Notes under the pieces: model-generated
What the model was told of the DNA's origin: nothing
The model's database searches: none
The model's input: only the letters and a program-made list of their open reading frames with translations
Shown here: in pieces, positions 53,782 to 63,869 of the stretch
Numbering within the stretch: the stretch's first letter is position 1
Layout of the letters: every line of letters starts with the position of its first letter
Made by a program: the position numbers and the translations under genes
Assembly: GCF_014696135.1 (NCBI RefSeq)
Contig: NZ_JACJPP010000020.1
Span: forward strand, 1 to 64,000
Source of the DNA: Nodosilinea sp. FACHB-141
GTDB lineage: Bacteria; Cyanobacteriota; Cyanobacteriia; Phormidesmidales; Phormidesmidaceae
Reading direction: 5' to 3'
DNA: 64,000 bases

Positions 53782-55341
53782 CTACAGCCCCTGCTGAATA
53801 TATTGCAGAATGCCGCGAGCGATCGCCTGAGCCATGGATTCGCGCCAGGCGGGGTCAGCTAGGCGGGGGGCATCTTGAGCGCCGGTAACAAAGCCAATTT
53901 CAAGTAGGGTGGCGGGCATGGTGCTTTGGCGCAGCACGGCAAAACGGGCCTGTTTGACGCCGCGATCGCGCATGCCTGTTGCCGCTAGCATGCTGGCCTG
54001 GAGAGTAGCCGCCAGCCTGCGCCCGGTTTCGGAGGAATAGTACGACTCAATACCGTTGACATCGGGGCGGCTGAGGCTAATGGCGTTGGCGTGAATGCTG
54101 ACAAATAGATTCGCCTGGGCGCGGTTGGCGATGTCGGCTCGGGTCTGCAAATCGACAGCAACGTCCTCACGTCGAGTCATCACCACGACAACGCCCTGGC
54201 TTTCGAGCAGCTCAGCCACCCGCAGGGAAATGGGAAAAATCACCTGCTTTTCTTGCAGACCGCCAATGCCCACTGCTCCGGGGTCACGCCCGCCGTGGCC
54301 GGGGTCAATGGCTACAACCACTCGGCCACTCGGCACTGAGGGCAGTGGCTCTGCAGAGCGCGTAGGCGGCGGTGTGGGATTGGGCGGTGGGGAACTGGGC
54401 GGCGTTTGGGCCTGGGGTGGAGGCGTTTGGGCTTGTGGTGTCTGGGCTTGGGGCGTTTGGGCCTGAGGTAGCCTGGCTGGAACCGCTGCTAGGGGAGCCG
54501 GTTCGTCGGCAATACTGCTGATGGGCACGCCGCTGGGGGGCAGCACAATCACGCCGCTGTTGTTGCGCAAGGCGCGCCAGTCGGGGCTGGTGGGGGCGAG
54601 CCGTAGGGTGATTCGGGTAGATGGGGGACTGGTGGGCTGCTGGGCAATGTCCCAGGCAATGATGCTGTAGCGGTAATTGGGCAAGTCATCGGGGCGCAGG
54701 TTGCCCGCTACGGCAGTGTTAGGTAAATCAATGATGGCAAAGCGGTTGTCGGCATCGTCGCTGGTAATTTGCACCGTGGGGGTGGGCGCCGTGCCGCTGA
54801 GCCGAACCAGGAAGCCGTCGCCGGTGGTGACCACGCCACTGAGAATGGAGCCAGCGCCAGTGCCGGTGTTGCCCTGCACTCGATTGGCCGTGGCAGTGGG
54901 AGGTGGTAAAGCCCCCGAGGCTGGCGCCGCGCCCTGGTTGAGGGTGGGCAGCTGCACCGCCCACTGGTTGGGGCGAACCCCTTGAACCCGCACATCCTGA
55001 GGGTTCAGGCTGTAGCCGGACGCAAGCTCGATGACTAGGCGGGTGGTTTGGCGATCGAACTGGCCCGCTCGCACTTCTCGCACGGCACCGCCTACGGACT
55101 GGTTGGCATTGGTGCTGCCCATCTGGGTGTTGGGCAGGTCAACCACGATGCGGGTGGGGTTAACCAGCAGTTGAGCCCGAGGCTGCACTTGGCCGTCGGT
55201 GGTGAACACTAGCTGATTGGTTTCAGCATCAAACCACCAATATTGCAGGGTTGCAGCCCTAACGGGGGCAGCCACAACTAGGGCACCCAGAGTTGCTAAC
55301 GCTCCTGAGGTGAGCCCTAAGGTGAGCCATCTTGACTCCAT
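53782..55341 (-). CDS. N-acetylmuramoyl-L-alanine amidase with AMIN domains
   Basis: A 519-residue exported cell-wall enzyme. A signal peptide (residues 5-29, ending VRA) precedes two AMIN-type beta domains (about 30-115 and 160-260) that bind peptidoglycan or target the septum. A Pro/Gln-rich linker with QTPQAQTP repeats (about 290-325) leads to the Amidase_3 domain: VAIDPGHGGRDPGAVG, zinc Glu in GLQEKQV, SIHANA and LLEIGFVTG. It cuts the amide between MurNAc and peptide and should act in cell separation or septal junctions. An in-frame TTG lies 12 bp before the chosen ATG. Confidence 0.93.
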   Translation of the reverse strand: MESRWLTLGLTSGALATLGALVVAAPVRAATLQYWWFDAETNQLVFTTDGQVQPRAQLLVNPTRIVVDLPNTQMGSTNANQSVGGAVREVRAGQFDRQTTRLVIELASGYSLNPQDVRVQGVRPNQWAVQLPTLNQGAAPASGALPPPTATANRVQGNTGTGAGSILSGVVTTGDGFLVRLSGTAPTPTVQITSDDADNRFAIIDLPNTAVAGNLRPDDLPNYRYSIIAWDIAQQPTSPPSTRITLRLAPTSPDWRALRNNSGVIVLPPSGVPISSIADEPAPLAAVPARLPQAQTPQAQTPQAQTPPPQAQTPPSSPPPNPTPPPTRSAEPLPSVPSGRVVVAIDPGHGGRDPGAVGIGGLQEKQVIFPISLRVAELLESQGVVVVMTRREDVAVDLQTRADIANRAQANLFVSIHANAISLSRPDVNGIESYYSSETGRRLAATLQASMLAATGMRDRGVKQARFAVLRQSTMPATLLEIGFVTGAQDAPRLADPAWRESMAQAIARGILQYIQQGL

Positions 55342-55480
55342 AAGCACGACCAAAACACGACCAAGACCTAAGCCACCCGACAGTATAACGATGAGAACCG
55401 AAGTGGCATCCGTAGGCCATAGGTTCTAGCGAAAAATTTGAAAGGGGATGTTAGTATGAGCGTACCAAATTGACTCTGCC

Positions 55481-56698
55481 ATGCTCGACCTGATGAAGCT
55501 GGCCCGGCAGATGCAGGGCATTAGCCAGCACCTTAGCCAGGAGGCTGCTGCCGCCCAAGAGCGCATAACGGCAGCCCGCCAGCTGTTGGCGATCGCCGCC
55601 ACCCATCAGCCCGATTTGGTTGCCAAGGCCGAAATTTGGGGCGATCGCGCTCCCTTCACCGCCGCACAGCCCACTGAAGCCCTCACCGTTCGCAGCGTCA
55701 TCGCTGCCGCCCCCGAGGCCCACACCGTCATCGCTACCGACGGGTCGCAAATTTCCCCCAGCCACCACGAGATTGCCTACTGCTATTTAATTAATGTGGG
55801 CCGCGTCGTGCTCCATTACGGCCAGAGCCGATTTCCAATGCTCGATAGCCTGCCAGAGGTGGTGTATCGCGCCGAAGATCTCTACCTGTCGCGTCAGTGG
55901 GGCATCAGCACCGAAGAATGGATGGGCCATCGCCGCACCGTGGCCGAGGCCGTGGTGCTGGCCGAAGTGGGGGAAGCCGTTCACAATAGCCTAGTTGAAG
56001 CCAACTCCAGAGCAGACAGGGTGCCTGTGCTGGCTTTAGTCGATGGGTCGCTGATCTACTGGTTTTTGGAGGCGCTGCCGGGAGAGGCGCGCGATCGCAT
56101 TCTCCTTCCCATCCTTGACTCGTGGGAGCGGCTGCGGCGGCAAAACATACCGTTGGTGGGCTATCTCAGCGCCAGCCGCAGCGGCGAAGCGATGAACTTT
56201 TTGCGGTTTGCGGCTTGCCCGTTTTTGCAGCCCGATTGCCAAACTCATTGCAGTAGCGACGAGGGCAACCAGGCCGACCGAGCCCCCTGCGGTCGGTTTT
56301 TGCCGCTGCGGGATGCGACATTCTGGGCGACAGAACTAGCCCCTGGGGAACGCAGCCCCTTCTGGCGCAGCACCGCCAGCATTTTGGATCTGTACGGCGA
56401 CCATCGGGTGTACTTTTGCTATCTCAATGTCGGCCCTGAAGTGGCGCGGGTGGAAGTGCCCCAGTGGGTGATGGCAGACGAAGCGCTGTGTGAAATGGCG
56501 CTCAGAATGGTGCTCACCCAGGTGCAAAAAGGGTATGGGTATCCGGTGACGCTAGCGGAAGCGCACAATCAGGCGGTGGTTAAGGGGGGCGATCGCAGCC
56601 GTTTTTTTGCCTTACTTGAGCAAGAAATGATTCGTGCCGGGCTCAAGAATGTTGGCACCTCCTACAAAGAAGCCCGCAAGCGCGGCAGCATTGCCTGA
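55481..56698 (+). CDS. NurA-domain nuclease
   Basis: A 405-residue protein. NurA motifs: VIATDGSQISPS (about residue 90) and VLALVDGSLIYWFLE (about 185) with metal-binding Asp residues, then LVGYLSASRSGEAMNFLR. NurA is a 5'-3' nuclease that works with the HerA helicase in archaeal DNA end resection; cyanobacteria carry distant versions whose HerA partner is usually elsewhere. A Cys-rich loop (CPFLQPDCQTHC) lies near residue 245. Divergent from the amidase gene. Confidence 0.85.
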   Translation: MLDLMKLARQMQGISQHLSQEAAAAQERITAARQLLAIAATHQPDLVAKAEIWGDRAPFTAAQPTEALTVRSVIAAAPEAHTVIATDGSQISPSHHEIAYCYLINVGRVVLHYGQSRFPMLDSLPEVVYRAEDLYLSRQWGISTEEWMGHRRTVAEAVVLAEVGEAVHNSLVEANSRADRVPVLALVDGSLIYWFLEALPGEARDRILLPILDSWERLRRQNIPLVGYLSASRSGEAMNFLRFAACPFLQPDCQTHCSSDEGNQADRAPCGRFLPLRDATFWATELAPGERSPFWRSTASILDLYGDHRVYFCYLNVGPEVARVEVPQWVMADEALCEMALRMVLTQVQKGYGYPVTLAEAHNQAVVKGGDRSRFFALLEQEMIRAGLKNVGTSYKEARKRGSIA

Positions 56699-56879
56699 GC
56701 CTGACTATTCTAAAAACCTTCAAAAACCCATAACAAACCGATCGGTAAACCAAGCGGTCAAAACCTATGTTAAGCAGTATTTCGGAATAGGATGCTGTCA
56801 GGGTGTAGTCGACGGTGAATTTGCAGGCTGGGGTCAGTCTGCGTCTGCGTTTGCCGTCGCCAACGACCGATAGAGCTCT

Positions 56880-57914
56880 ATGCCGATGCGTACCCTTGCC
56901 ATGCCCCCCCAGTCCCCCGACTCTCTTTCTCAGGGCGATCCGGATGGCGATCCCTCTGCCTTTGAACTGGTGGATATGGCCGCTGCCCTTGACCAGGGCA
57001 CGGCCGCTGTGCCGCCGCGCCGGGCCACCAAATGGGTTTGCACGCGAGTGCTGACGGGCCACAGCAGCTGGGTGCGATCGGTAGCCGTGAGCTCCGACGG
57101 CAACTTTATCGTCAGCGGCGGCGGTGACAAAACCGTGCGGGTGTGGAACCTGGCTACGGGTCACACCATGCGGGTGATCGACAACCATCGAGCCTGGGTA
57201 CGGGCCGTCGCCGTGAGCCCCGATCGCACCTGCTTTGCCAGCGTCAGCAACGACAACACCATTCGCCTATGGGATTTCACTACCGGAGAAGCCTGGGGCG
57301 AGATGGAGGGGCACACCAACTGGGTGCGGGCCGTCGCCTTTAGCCCCAACGGCAAGTACCTATTTAGCGGCGGCCAAGACCACAAAATTTGCGTTTGGCG
57401 GCTGCGCGATCGCACCCTTGTGCACCAATTCAATGGCCATACCCACTGGGTACGCTCCATCGCCGTTAGCCACGATGGCACTACGGTGATTAGCGGCAGC
57501 CAAGACCAAACCATTCGCCTCTACCGCATTCAGGGTAAGGGACACAACCACGTGCTCACGGGTCATACCGGCGAGGTGCTGGCGGTGGCAGCCAGTCCCA
57601 ACAACTGGCTGCTGGCCAGCGCCAGCGCTGACTGCACCGTGCGTTTTTGGAAACTCAACAGCGGCCGCCAGACTACCTGCTTCAAGGCCCACCCGGCCCC
57701 GGTCAACAGCCTCGCCTTTAACCCTGATGGCAAGCTGCTGGCCACCGCCAGCAACGACAGCACCATTCGCCTGTGGAACATGGAGCAGGGCCGCCTAACG
57801 ACCATTTTGCATGGCCACGAGGGCTGGGTTTGGGGAGTAGATTTTGCCCCCAACGGCAAAACCTTGGTCAGCGCCGGATGGGATGGCACCGTTCGTATTT
57901 GGCAAGAAGAGTGA
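56880..57914 (+). CDS. Stand-alone seven-bladed WD40 protein
   Basis: A 344-residue protein with a 58-residue disordered N-terminus and exactly seven WD40 repeats, the first starting LTGHSSWVRSVAVSSDGNFI and the last ending GWDGTVRIWQEE. Blades 1-4 share a WVRxVAVS core almost exactly, which points to recent blade duplication. Seven blades close a complete propeller, so it is a scaffold for protein binding. There is no kinase, NACHT or TM part, unlike many cyanobacterial WD40 proteins. An alternative ATG lies two codons on. Confidence 0.92.
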   Translation: MPMRTLAMPPQSPDSLSQGDPDGDPSAFELVDMAAALDQGTAAVPPRRATKWVCTRVLTGHSSWVRSVAVSSDGNFIVSGGGDKTVRVWNLATGHTMRVIDNHRAWVRAVAVSPDRTCFASVSNDNTIRLWDFTTGEAWGEMEGHTNWVRAVAFSPNGKYLFSGGQDHKICVWRLRDRTLVHQFNGHTHWVRSIAVSHDGTTVISGSQDQTIRLYRIQGKGHNHVLTGHTGEVLAVAASPNNWLLASASADCTVRFWKLNSGRQTTCFKAHPAPVNSLAFNPDGKLLATASNDSTIRLWNMEQGRLTTILHGHEGWVWGVDFAPNGKTLVSAGWDGTVRIWQEE

Positions 57915-57931
57915 TGGTTTGGAGCGTTCTT

Positions 57932-57975
57932 AGTTTTGAGTTTTGAATGCGGTGCTTAACTCAACACTCAAAACT
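57932..57975. terminator. Hairpin between convergent WD40 and sdhB genes
   Basis: AGTTTTGAGT and ACTCAAAACT pair perfectly across 24 nt. No U-tract follows; likely a shared weak terminator or repeat. Confidence 0.5.
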
Positions 57976-58719
57976 CTAAAGGCCTACCGTCGCTCGCACA
58001 TACTCTCGGCGCATGGATGCGATCGCATCGATCGAGATTCCTTTGGGGCATACCGCCTGGCATTCGCCGTGGTTAGAGCAGTCGCCAAAGCCTTCGGCGG
58101 CCATCTGGTTGCTCATGGCTAGCACCCGCTGGTGACGTTCAGGATGGCCTTGGGGAAGCAAGGCCAGGTGAGCTACTTTGGCAGCGGTGAATAGGGAGGC
58201 TGAGGCGTTGGGACAGGCCGCGATACAGGCCCCGCAGCTGATGCAGGCGGCGTAGTCAAAGGCAGCATCGGCGTTGGCCTTAGGTACGGGGATAGCGTTG
58301 GCCTCTGGAGCTGAGCCGGTTTTGACGGAGATGTAGCCCCCGGCCATGATGATGCGATCGAGCGCGGCCCGTTCTACAACCAGATCCTTAATGACGGGGA
58401 AGCCCTTAGCCCGCCAGGGTTCGACAGTGATTTCGTCGCCATCTTTAAAGTGGCGTAGGTAGAGCTGGCAGGTAGCGGTCTGGGGCAGCCCACCGTGGGC
58501 TTTGCCGTTAATCATCACGCCGCAGGAACCGCAGATGCCCTCGCGGCAGTCGTGGTCAAACTCCACCGGCACCTCGCCCGCGTGAATTAGCTGCTCGTTG
58601 AGCACGTCGAGCAGCTCTAAAAACGACATATCGGGGTGGGCATCGGCCACGGTGTAGGTGCGGAACTGGCCAGGAGTGCTGGCATCGGTCTGGCGCCAAA
58701 CCTTGAGGTGAAGTTGCAT
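57976..58719 (-). CDS. sdhB: Succinate dehydrogenase/fumarate reductase iron-sulfur subunit
   Basis: A 247-residue subunit. The plant-type 2Fe-2S site is [12 protein letters not shown] with a later Cys (PQTATCQLY); the bacterial ferredoxin-type clusters are [12 protein letters not shown] and [15 protein letters not shown]. It passes electrons from the FAD subunit to the quinone pool in the respiratory/thylakoid membrane. SdhA is not next to it, as is common in cyanobacteria. The second half is less like E. coli SdhB and closer to the fumarate-reductase-type subunits. Confidence 0.9.
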   Translation of the reverse strand: MQLHLKVWRQTDASTPGQFRTYTVADAHPDMSFLELLDVLNEQLIHAGEVPVEFDHDCREGICGSCGVMINGKAHGGLPQTATCQLYLRHFKDGDEITVEPWRAKGFPVIKDLVVERAALDRIIMAGGYISVKTGSAPEANAIPVPKANADAAFDYAACISCGACIAACPNASASLFTAAKVAHLALLPQGHPERHQRVLAMSNQMAAEGFGDCSNHGECQAVCPKGISIDAIASMRREYVRATVGL

Positions 58720-58959
58720 GGGAAGGCTGCTGCGGGGGGAATAAGGCTGCTAATTCTAGTGTAGTCCTCCCATCGGGCGGACGCCTTTCTAAAGTTCGCT
58801 TAGAAGGCTATTGCCTGCACGTTTTGGGATCTGGGGATGGATTTAATGACTTTTGTGAGGTTACTGGTCCCGAACCATTCTTCCTGGGAACTGGCCTACT
58901 GCAATGCCCCGAGTTGCCCCCGCCAGTGGTATAAATCATGCAGTTTTAACAAAGCAGCT

Positions 58960-59304
58960 ATGGGCAAGAAGGCTGGCAATAGTTCTGGAAGTGACCGTCA
59001 CGCCTACCGTGAGTTTGGCCCTACTGACCCCATGGCACGGGGCGTGCCCGATCGCGCCCCCAATCAGCAAACCGTGCGGGTGCAGGTCAGCCGCAAAGGG
59101 CGCGGCGGTAAAACCGTCACCATCATCAACGGGTTTCAGCACAGCCCCGACCAGCTTACGGCCCTGGCCAAGCAGCTCAAGGCTCAGTGTGGCACTGGCG
59201 GTACCGCCAAAGACGACACTATTGAAATTCAGGGCGACCATGCCCAAAAGCTAGTCGAACTCCTGGTGGCCAAGGGCTATCAGGCCAAACGGAGCGGAGG
59301 TTGA
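58960..59304 (+). CDS. SUI1/eIF1-like translation factor (YciH family)
   Basis: A 114-residue protein from ATG 58960; longer in-frame extensions start in untranslated sequence. Residues 40-114 are the SUI1 domain: VRVQVSRKGRGGKTVTIING, then LAKQLKAQCGTGGT and IEIQGDHAQKLVELL. The flexible N-terminus is Ser/Gly-rich. Bacterial YciH-type proteins are thought to influence start-codon selection, as eIF1 does. TATAAAT at about 58930 may be its -10 box. The glycosidase gene begins 5 bp after its stop. Confidence 0.9.
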   Translation: MGKKAGNSSGSDRHAYREFGPTDPMARGVPDRAPNQQTVRVQVSRKGRGGKTVTIINGFQHSPDQLTALAKQLKAQCGTGGTAKDDTIEIQGDHAQKLVELLVAKGYQAKRSGG

Positions 59305-59309
59305 AGGGT

Positions 59310-61430
59310 ATGGGCAAGATGGGTAGGGGATGGCGGCGATCGCTGCTAGGTTTCGGCGCGGCGCTGATTCTGGTATTGGGCGGCTCAGGGCTAACGCCTT
59401 TTTTGCCTAAGGCGGCAGCGACAGTTCCGTCTGAGGTAGCGGCTCAGGCTACTGGCTCTAAGCAGGAGTTAGGTGGCGAGGCGGATTCTAGGCCCATCCT
59501 GCCGCAGCCCGCTCTCCCACGGCCCGTGATTCCCATTGACATTCAAAGCCACTGGGCAAAGGACTGCATCACGGCCCTGGCTGAACAGCACCTGGTTACC
59601 CCCGACGCCAGAGGGCTGTTTTACCCAGATGACCCGATTCTCTGGGGCGACTACGTGACGCTGTTGAACCTGATTTCGCCTGCAGGGCCAGCTCAGGAAT
59701 GGGCTAACCCGCTAGAGCGGGCGTTGGGGGCTCAGACCGCGCCCACGGTGGCAGCCCACTACCCCGATGCTTACTTTCAGCGCGATCGCCCTCTGGTTCG
59801 GGCCGAGGGCATTATGGCCCTGGCTACCAAGCTGGGCGGCAGCTACCAAATTGCTGCCAACACAATCATCAACGCTAGCCTAGAGGATGGCCGCCAGGTA
59901 CCTGTCTACGCTCGCGAAGGGGTGGCCACTGCCCTCACCCAGGGCGTGGTGGTGAACTATCCCCAGAGCAACCGCCTCAACTCTACCCAGCGACTCACCC
60001 GCGGCGAAGCGGCAGCTCTGTTGTGCCGCGCCGCACCGAACCCTGCCCTGCGCCAGACGATTGACCCTGCCTGGGTGGTCCAAGCCCAGACTCCTGCCGT
60101 GGCCCCGCCCGCCCGCGAGACGCGCGGCGTGTGGCTGACTAATGTGGATAGCCAGGTGCTGTTTTCCACGGAGGTGCTGCAGGCGGCGGTAACCCGTCTG
60201 GCCGACCTCAACTTCAACACGATTTATCCGGTGGTGTGGAATTATGGCCATACCCTCTACCCCAGCGCCACCGCCCGGCGCGAGCTAGGGGTGAGTCAGC
60301 ACCTCTACGGCGATCTGCGCGCGCCCGGCCCCGCTAGCGAAAGCGATCGCGACATGATGCGGGAGGCGATCGCCATGGGCCACGCCCGGGGCATGGCCGT
60401 GGTGCCCTGGTTTGAGTTTGGCTTCATGGCCCCCGCCAACTACGAACTCTACCGCCGCCACCCCGACTGGTTTACCCAAAAGCGAGTTGAGCCAGAGCCC
60501 TCTGAGGCAGAGCCCCTTGCCCCCCGCGATTCCAGGCGTCCGGGGGATGTGCCTAAGCTGGCCGCTGGTCTAGACGCTAAACAGGCTGCCAAGCTACCCC
60601 CCGCGCTGGATGCCCCCAAGGCGGGGGAACTGGCTCGCGAAAAGCACCGGGCCGACCAATGGCTTGCCCAAGACGACTTTCTTCCTGACCCTGACGTGGT
60701 GAACGACCCCGGCATTTGGATGGAGGGCAACGTGATTCCGCGCCGCTGGATGAACCCGTTTCACCCCCAGGTGCAGAAGTTTCAGCTAGAGCTGATTAAC
60801 GAACTGGTCTCGAACTACGAGGTAGATGGCTTTCAGTTCGATGACCACCTAGGGTTGCCGGTGGACTTCGGCTACGACCCCTTCACCATCAACCTGTACC
60901 GGGCTGAGCACAACGGTCAGGCTCCGCCTAACGACTCCCAAGATGCCGAGTGGATGACCTGGCGGGCCGACAAAATTTCCGACTTTTTGGCCGAGGTTCA
61001 CAAGCTGGTGAAGGCGCGGCGGCCCAATGCAGTGGTGTCGATTTCGCCCAATCCCTACCCGTTTGCCTTTACTAACTACCTGCAAGACTGGCCCACCTGG
61101 GTCAACCGAGGCATTGTCGATGAGCTGGTGATTCAGGTCTATCGCAGCGACCAAAACCGCTTTATGTGGGAGATGAATAAACCCTCGATCCAGGCGGCGC
61201 GGCGCAAAATTCCGGTGAACATTGGCATTCTCAGCGGTCTGCGATCGGCTCCGGTAAAGATGGACTTCATTACTGACCAGATGGCGGCGGTGCGCGATCG
61301 CGCCTACTCTGGCATGTCGTTCTTCTTCTACGAGTCGCTGTGGATTTCGCCACCGCCAGAGACCGCCGAGCAGCGGATTGGCAAACTCCAGCAAGCTTTT
61401 GCTAGACCAGCTACGCGCCCCAGTCTGTAG
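59310..61430 (+). CDS. SLH-containing GHL10 (DUF187-like) glycosidase
   Basis: A 706-residue exported enzyme. A signal peptide (about 5-35) is followed by SLH-type repeats (about 70-235; IQSHWAKDCITALAEQHLVT) and then the GHL10 TIM-barrel (TRGVWLTNVDSQVLF, YPVVWNYGHTLYP, AVVPWFEFGFMAP, VDGFQFDDHLGLP with catalytic-type acids). The SLH part should hold it to the cell wall or outer membrane, where it may cut peptidoglycan or polysaccharide. A charged insert (about 395-450) is unusual. GGAGG lies 9 bases before the ATG; a TTG at 59301 overlaps the SUI1 stop. Confidence 0.9.
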   Translation: MGKMGRGWRRSLLGFGAALILVLGGSGLTPFLPKAAATVPSEVAAQATGSKQELGGEADSRPILPQPALPRPVIPIDIQSHWAKDCITALAEQHLVTPDARGLFYPDDPILWGDYVTLLNLISPAGPAQEWANPLERALGAQTAPTVAAHYPDAYFQRDRPLVRAEGIMALATKLGGSYQIAANTIINASLEDGRQVPVYAREGVATALTQGVVVNYPQSNRLNSTQRLTRGEAAALLCRAAPNPALRQTIDPAWVVQAQTPAVAPPARETRGVWLTNVDSQVLFSTEVLQAAVTRLADLNFNTIYPVVWNYGHTLYPSATARRELGVSQHLYGDLRAPGPASESDRDMMREAIAMGHARGMAVVPWFEFGFMAPANYELYRRHPDWFTQKRVEPEPSEAEPLAPRDSRRPGDVPKLAAGLDAKQAAKLPPALDAPKAGELAREKHRADQWLAQDDFLPDPDVVNDPGIWMEGNVIPRRWMNPFHPQVQKFQLELINELVSNYEVDGFQFDDHLGLPVDFGYDPFTINLYRAEHNGQAPPNDSQDAEWMTWRADKISDFLAEVHKLVKARRPNAVVSISPNPYPFAFTNYLQDWPTWVNRGIVDELVIQVYRSDQNRFMWEMNKPSIQAARRKIPVNIGILSGLRSAPVKMDFITDQMAAVRDRAYSGMSFFFYESLWISPPPETAEQRIGKLQQAFARPATRPSL

Positions 61431-62015
61431 CTATTTCGGTTAGGACGACAGTGAGTATAGAACTGAATCTGACTGTTTGTTGAAATACAGCAGGAAGATA
61501 GCAGAGCTGCTTGAGTTGTAGGGCTATCATTTGATGCGTTTACCGCCTCATTGACCCAACCTCAATTGAGTAGAAAAGTGCTGGGCATAGCTGAAACGTC
61601 GACTTCGAAGATAACTTCTTGTCTCAGCAAACCTACGCGATACTATGGACGCTGTGCTCGGACAAGCTGCGTAACAGTAGCTACAGCCATAACAAAGGAT
61701 CATCGCTGATCACCTAGTTTAAAGCACAACTTTTCAGCCCACCGCAAGGACTAGATCTATCATCTGCCTTGTAATCGCCTTGAGTTTGGCCATCTTAAAC
61801 CAGAATGTTTGAGATGCTTACCATATCTTGTACTAATATTGAAGTTGTATTTTGCTCAATAAGCTATACATTAAGTGAAAATGTTGAGATCAGAAACAAT
61901 ATGTGCATACAAACAGCCCTCAGTCCACCTCAAGGGGACAATAAACAGTACACACACTAAAAATTAGACTTGACCCTGATTAGCAAGCTCTTTTAACTAT
62001 CGTGGAGTACGAAAA
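61431..62015. other. AT-rich intergenic stretch before the peptidase gene
   Basis: No supported gene, repeat or structured RNA. The AT content rises toward the peptidase gene, whose GGAG site lies at its right end. Confidence 0.5.
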
Positions 62016-63869
62016 ATGGATAAAAGACTGACAGGTTGGTTGCCAGATAAGCCTGATATTAATGACTACAGTCTCAAAACTGATCAAATTAATGCCTTAG
62101 TTAGGCAAATTCAAATTTTGAGAGGTTTTGACAGTTTTCTTGAATCTCTTGAGGCAACATCTAATCCTCTCAGTGGCACTCCGCTTGCTAGGGTAGGAAA
62201 GTCTTTTCAAAATATACCGATCAAAGTCAAAGGAGTTAAAATTCCACTTCGAGAAGCTATTTCTTATCTGCGTAAGGATGTCGAAATTATTTCACGCGGC
62301 CTAACCGCTGGTATTGATCTAATCGGTGTCAGCCCAAACCCAAACGCTAAGAAGTCTGACTCTCTAATTCCTTTGATTCCCCCTATCAGTCCTAAAGCTT
62401 TTGATCTTTTTATTGAAAATAAAATCATTAATACGGACAACTCCAACGAAAAAAAATTCAGCAAATATAATGAAGAAGATTTGATAAAAGCTCGGCAAGT
62501 TCTTCATCAGATGGCACCTATGGCCAAGCATGGTAGAGGCCTTGCTTTAGAACAAAAAGTTGAAGAGCTAAGCAATCAATCATCTTTTGAATCCGATCTG
62601 TCTTTCAAAACTTTGAGGCCGGAAAATATCATCGAGATAAATCCGGTGACCATGTATAATCTGCTTAACAAAGAAGGATTGCCAAAAGCAGGAATAGCAG
62701 GAAGTTCACCCTCTGATACTCAACACGGGGAAAATTCAGTAGACAAGGTACCACCGCTTCGCATTCCTCTAAACGGCAACCTATCTAGCCAGCTTCGAGA
62801 AAAATCCGTTCAAAATTATATTTTGCCGGATATTGTCGACCTGAGCTATTGGTGTTCTCCGGTCAAGCTTCAGAAGGAATTCAACTCTTGTACTAGCCAT
62901 GCTGTGGCTGCATTAGTTGAATATTTTCAAAACAGGCTTGCAGATCGGCCCACCTCCGACTTTACACCTGTATCGTTGTCGGCCCGGTTTCTTTACAAAG
63001 TTACTCGACATCTCAGAAAGCAAGAAGAAGCAGACAGAAGAAAATTAAAAGAAATACTAAAAGACGGGCTTTTGGCTGAGGAAGTCGATGTTGATCAGCG
63101 TTCAGAAGCTTTATTAAATACCTTGGATGACTTATCACTTAACTTCCTTGAGCAGCGCCGTAAAATAGTTGAAAATATAAAGGAAGAAAAGATTAATGAA
63201 TTCCTAGTTGCTATGTTTGACGTTGGGGCCTCTATTCGTCAAACGCTGAAGGCGTTGCAATTGTTTGGAGCGCCGCTTGAACGGTATTGGCCCTACGACG
63301 TAGATATTTTAGACTTTAATGATGAGCCGCCCCCATTTTGCTATGCCTTTGCTCAGAGCTATCAAACCATAAAGTATTTTAGGCTCGACTCCCTTGATTT
63401 AGATAACGGAAACGGTGTGGAGGGTGAAGCTAAGAAAGAAGACCTCATTTTGACTCAGATAAAAGCCGTTTTGGCAGCTGGCTTTCCAGCTGTATGTGGA
63501 TTCCTCTATGAATTTGGAAACAACGATGAATCTGGGAGGGTATTGCTGCCGGCAGAAGAGATAATTACAGCATTTAGCAAGTTTAAAGCTAACCCGAATC
63601 AAAAAATAAATAATGATGGCATAGAGATTTTTGGACATGCCGTTTTAGTGGTCGGCTACAGCGATGTTAAGGAGGCTTTTCTATTTCAAAACTCCTACGG
63701 AAAAGATTGGGGTGATGAGGGTTATGGTTGGCTTCCCTACGAGTTTGTGATGAAAGGTTTAGCTACCGACTGGTGGTCATTACTAAATTCTGAGTGGGTT
63801 GAAGTCGGAGATTTTGGCCTTGATTCCTCTTGGGGAGCAAAGCTGCCAAAAGGTCCTCCTAAAAATTAA
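62016..63869 (+). CDS. Papain-like (C1) peptidase with large N-terminal extension
   Basis: A 617-residue protein (GGAG 8 bases before ATG). The C-terminal half is a C1 peptidase: Cys292 (FNSCTSHAVAAL), His541 (GHAVLVVGY) and Asn559 (FQNSYGKDWGDEGYGW). A charged coiled-coil insert (about 335-400) splits the usual papain fold. Residues 1-270 have no domain I know except GWLPDKPDINDYS at the start, a motif typical of bacterial C1 propeptides. No signal peptide, so cytoplasmic. Codon use is clearly AT-richer than the flanking genes, suggesting horizontal acquisition. Confidence 0.87.
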   Translation: MDKRLTGWLPDKPDINDYSLKTDQINALVRQIQILRGFDSFLESLEATSNPLSGTPLARVGKSFQNIPIKVKGVKIPLREAISYLRKDVEIISRGLTAGIDLIGVSPNPNAKKSDSLIPLIPPISPKAFDLFIENKIINTDNSNEKKFSKYNEEDLIKARQVLHQMAPMAKHGRGLALEQKVEELSNQSSFESDLSFKTLRPENIIEINPVTMYNLLNKEGLPKAGIAGSSPSDTQHGENSVDKVPPLRIPLNGNLSSQLREKSVQNYILPDIVDLSYWCSPVKLQKEFNSCTSHAVAALVEYFQNRLADRPTSDFTPVSLSARFLYKVTRHLRKQEEADRRKLKEILKDGLLAEEVDVDQRSEALLNTLDDLSLNFLEQRRKIVENIKEEKINEFLVAMFDVGASIRQTLKALQLFGAPLERYWPYDVDILDFNDEPPPFCYAFAQSYQTIKYFRLDSLDLDNGNGVEGEAKKEDLILTQIKAVLAAGFPAVCGFLYEFGNNDESGRVLLPAEEIITAFSKFKANPNQKINNDGIEIFGHAVLVVGYSDVKEAFLFQNSYGKDWGDEGYGWLPYEFVMKGLATDWWSLLNSEWVEVGDFGLDSSWGAKLPKGPPKN

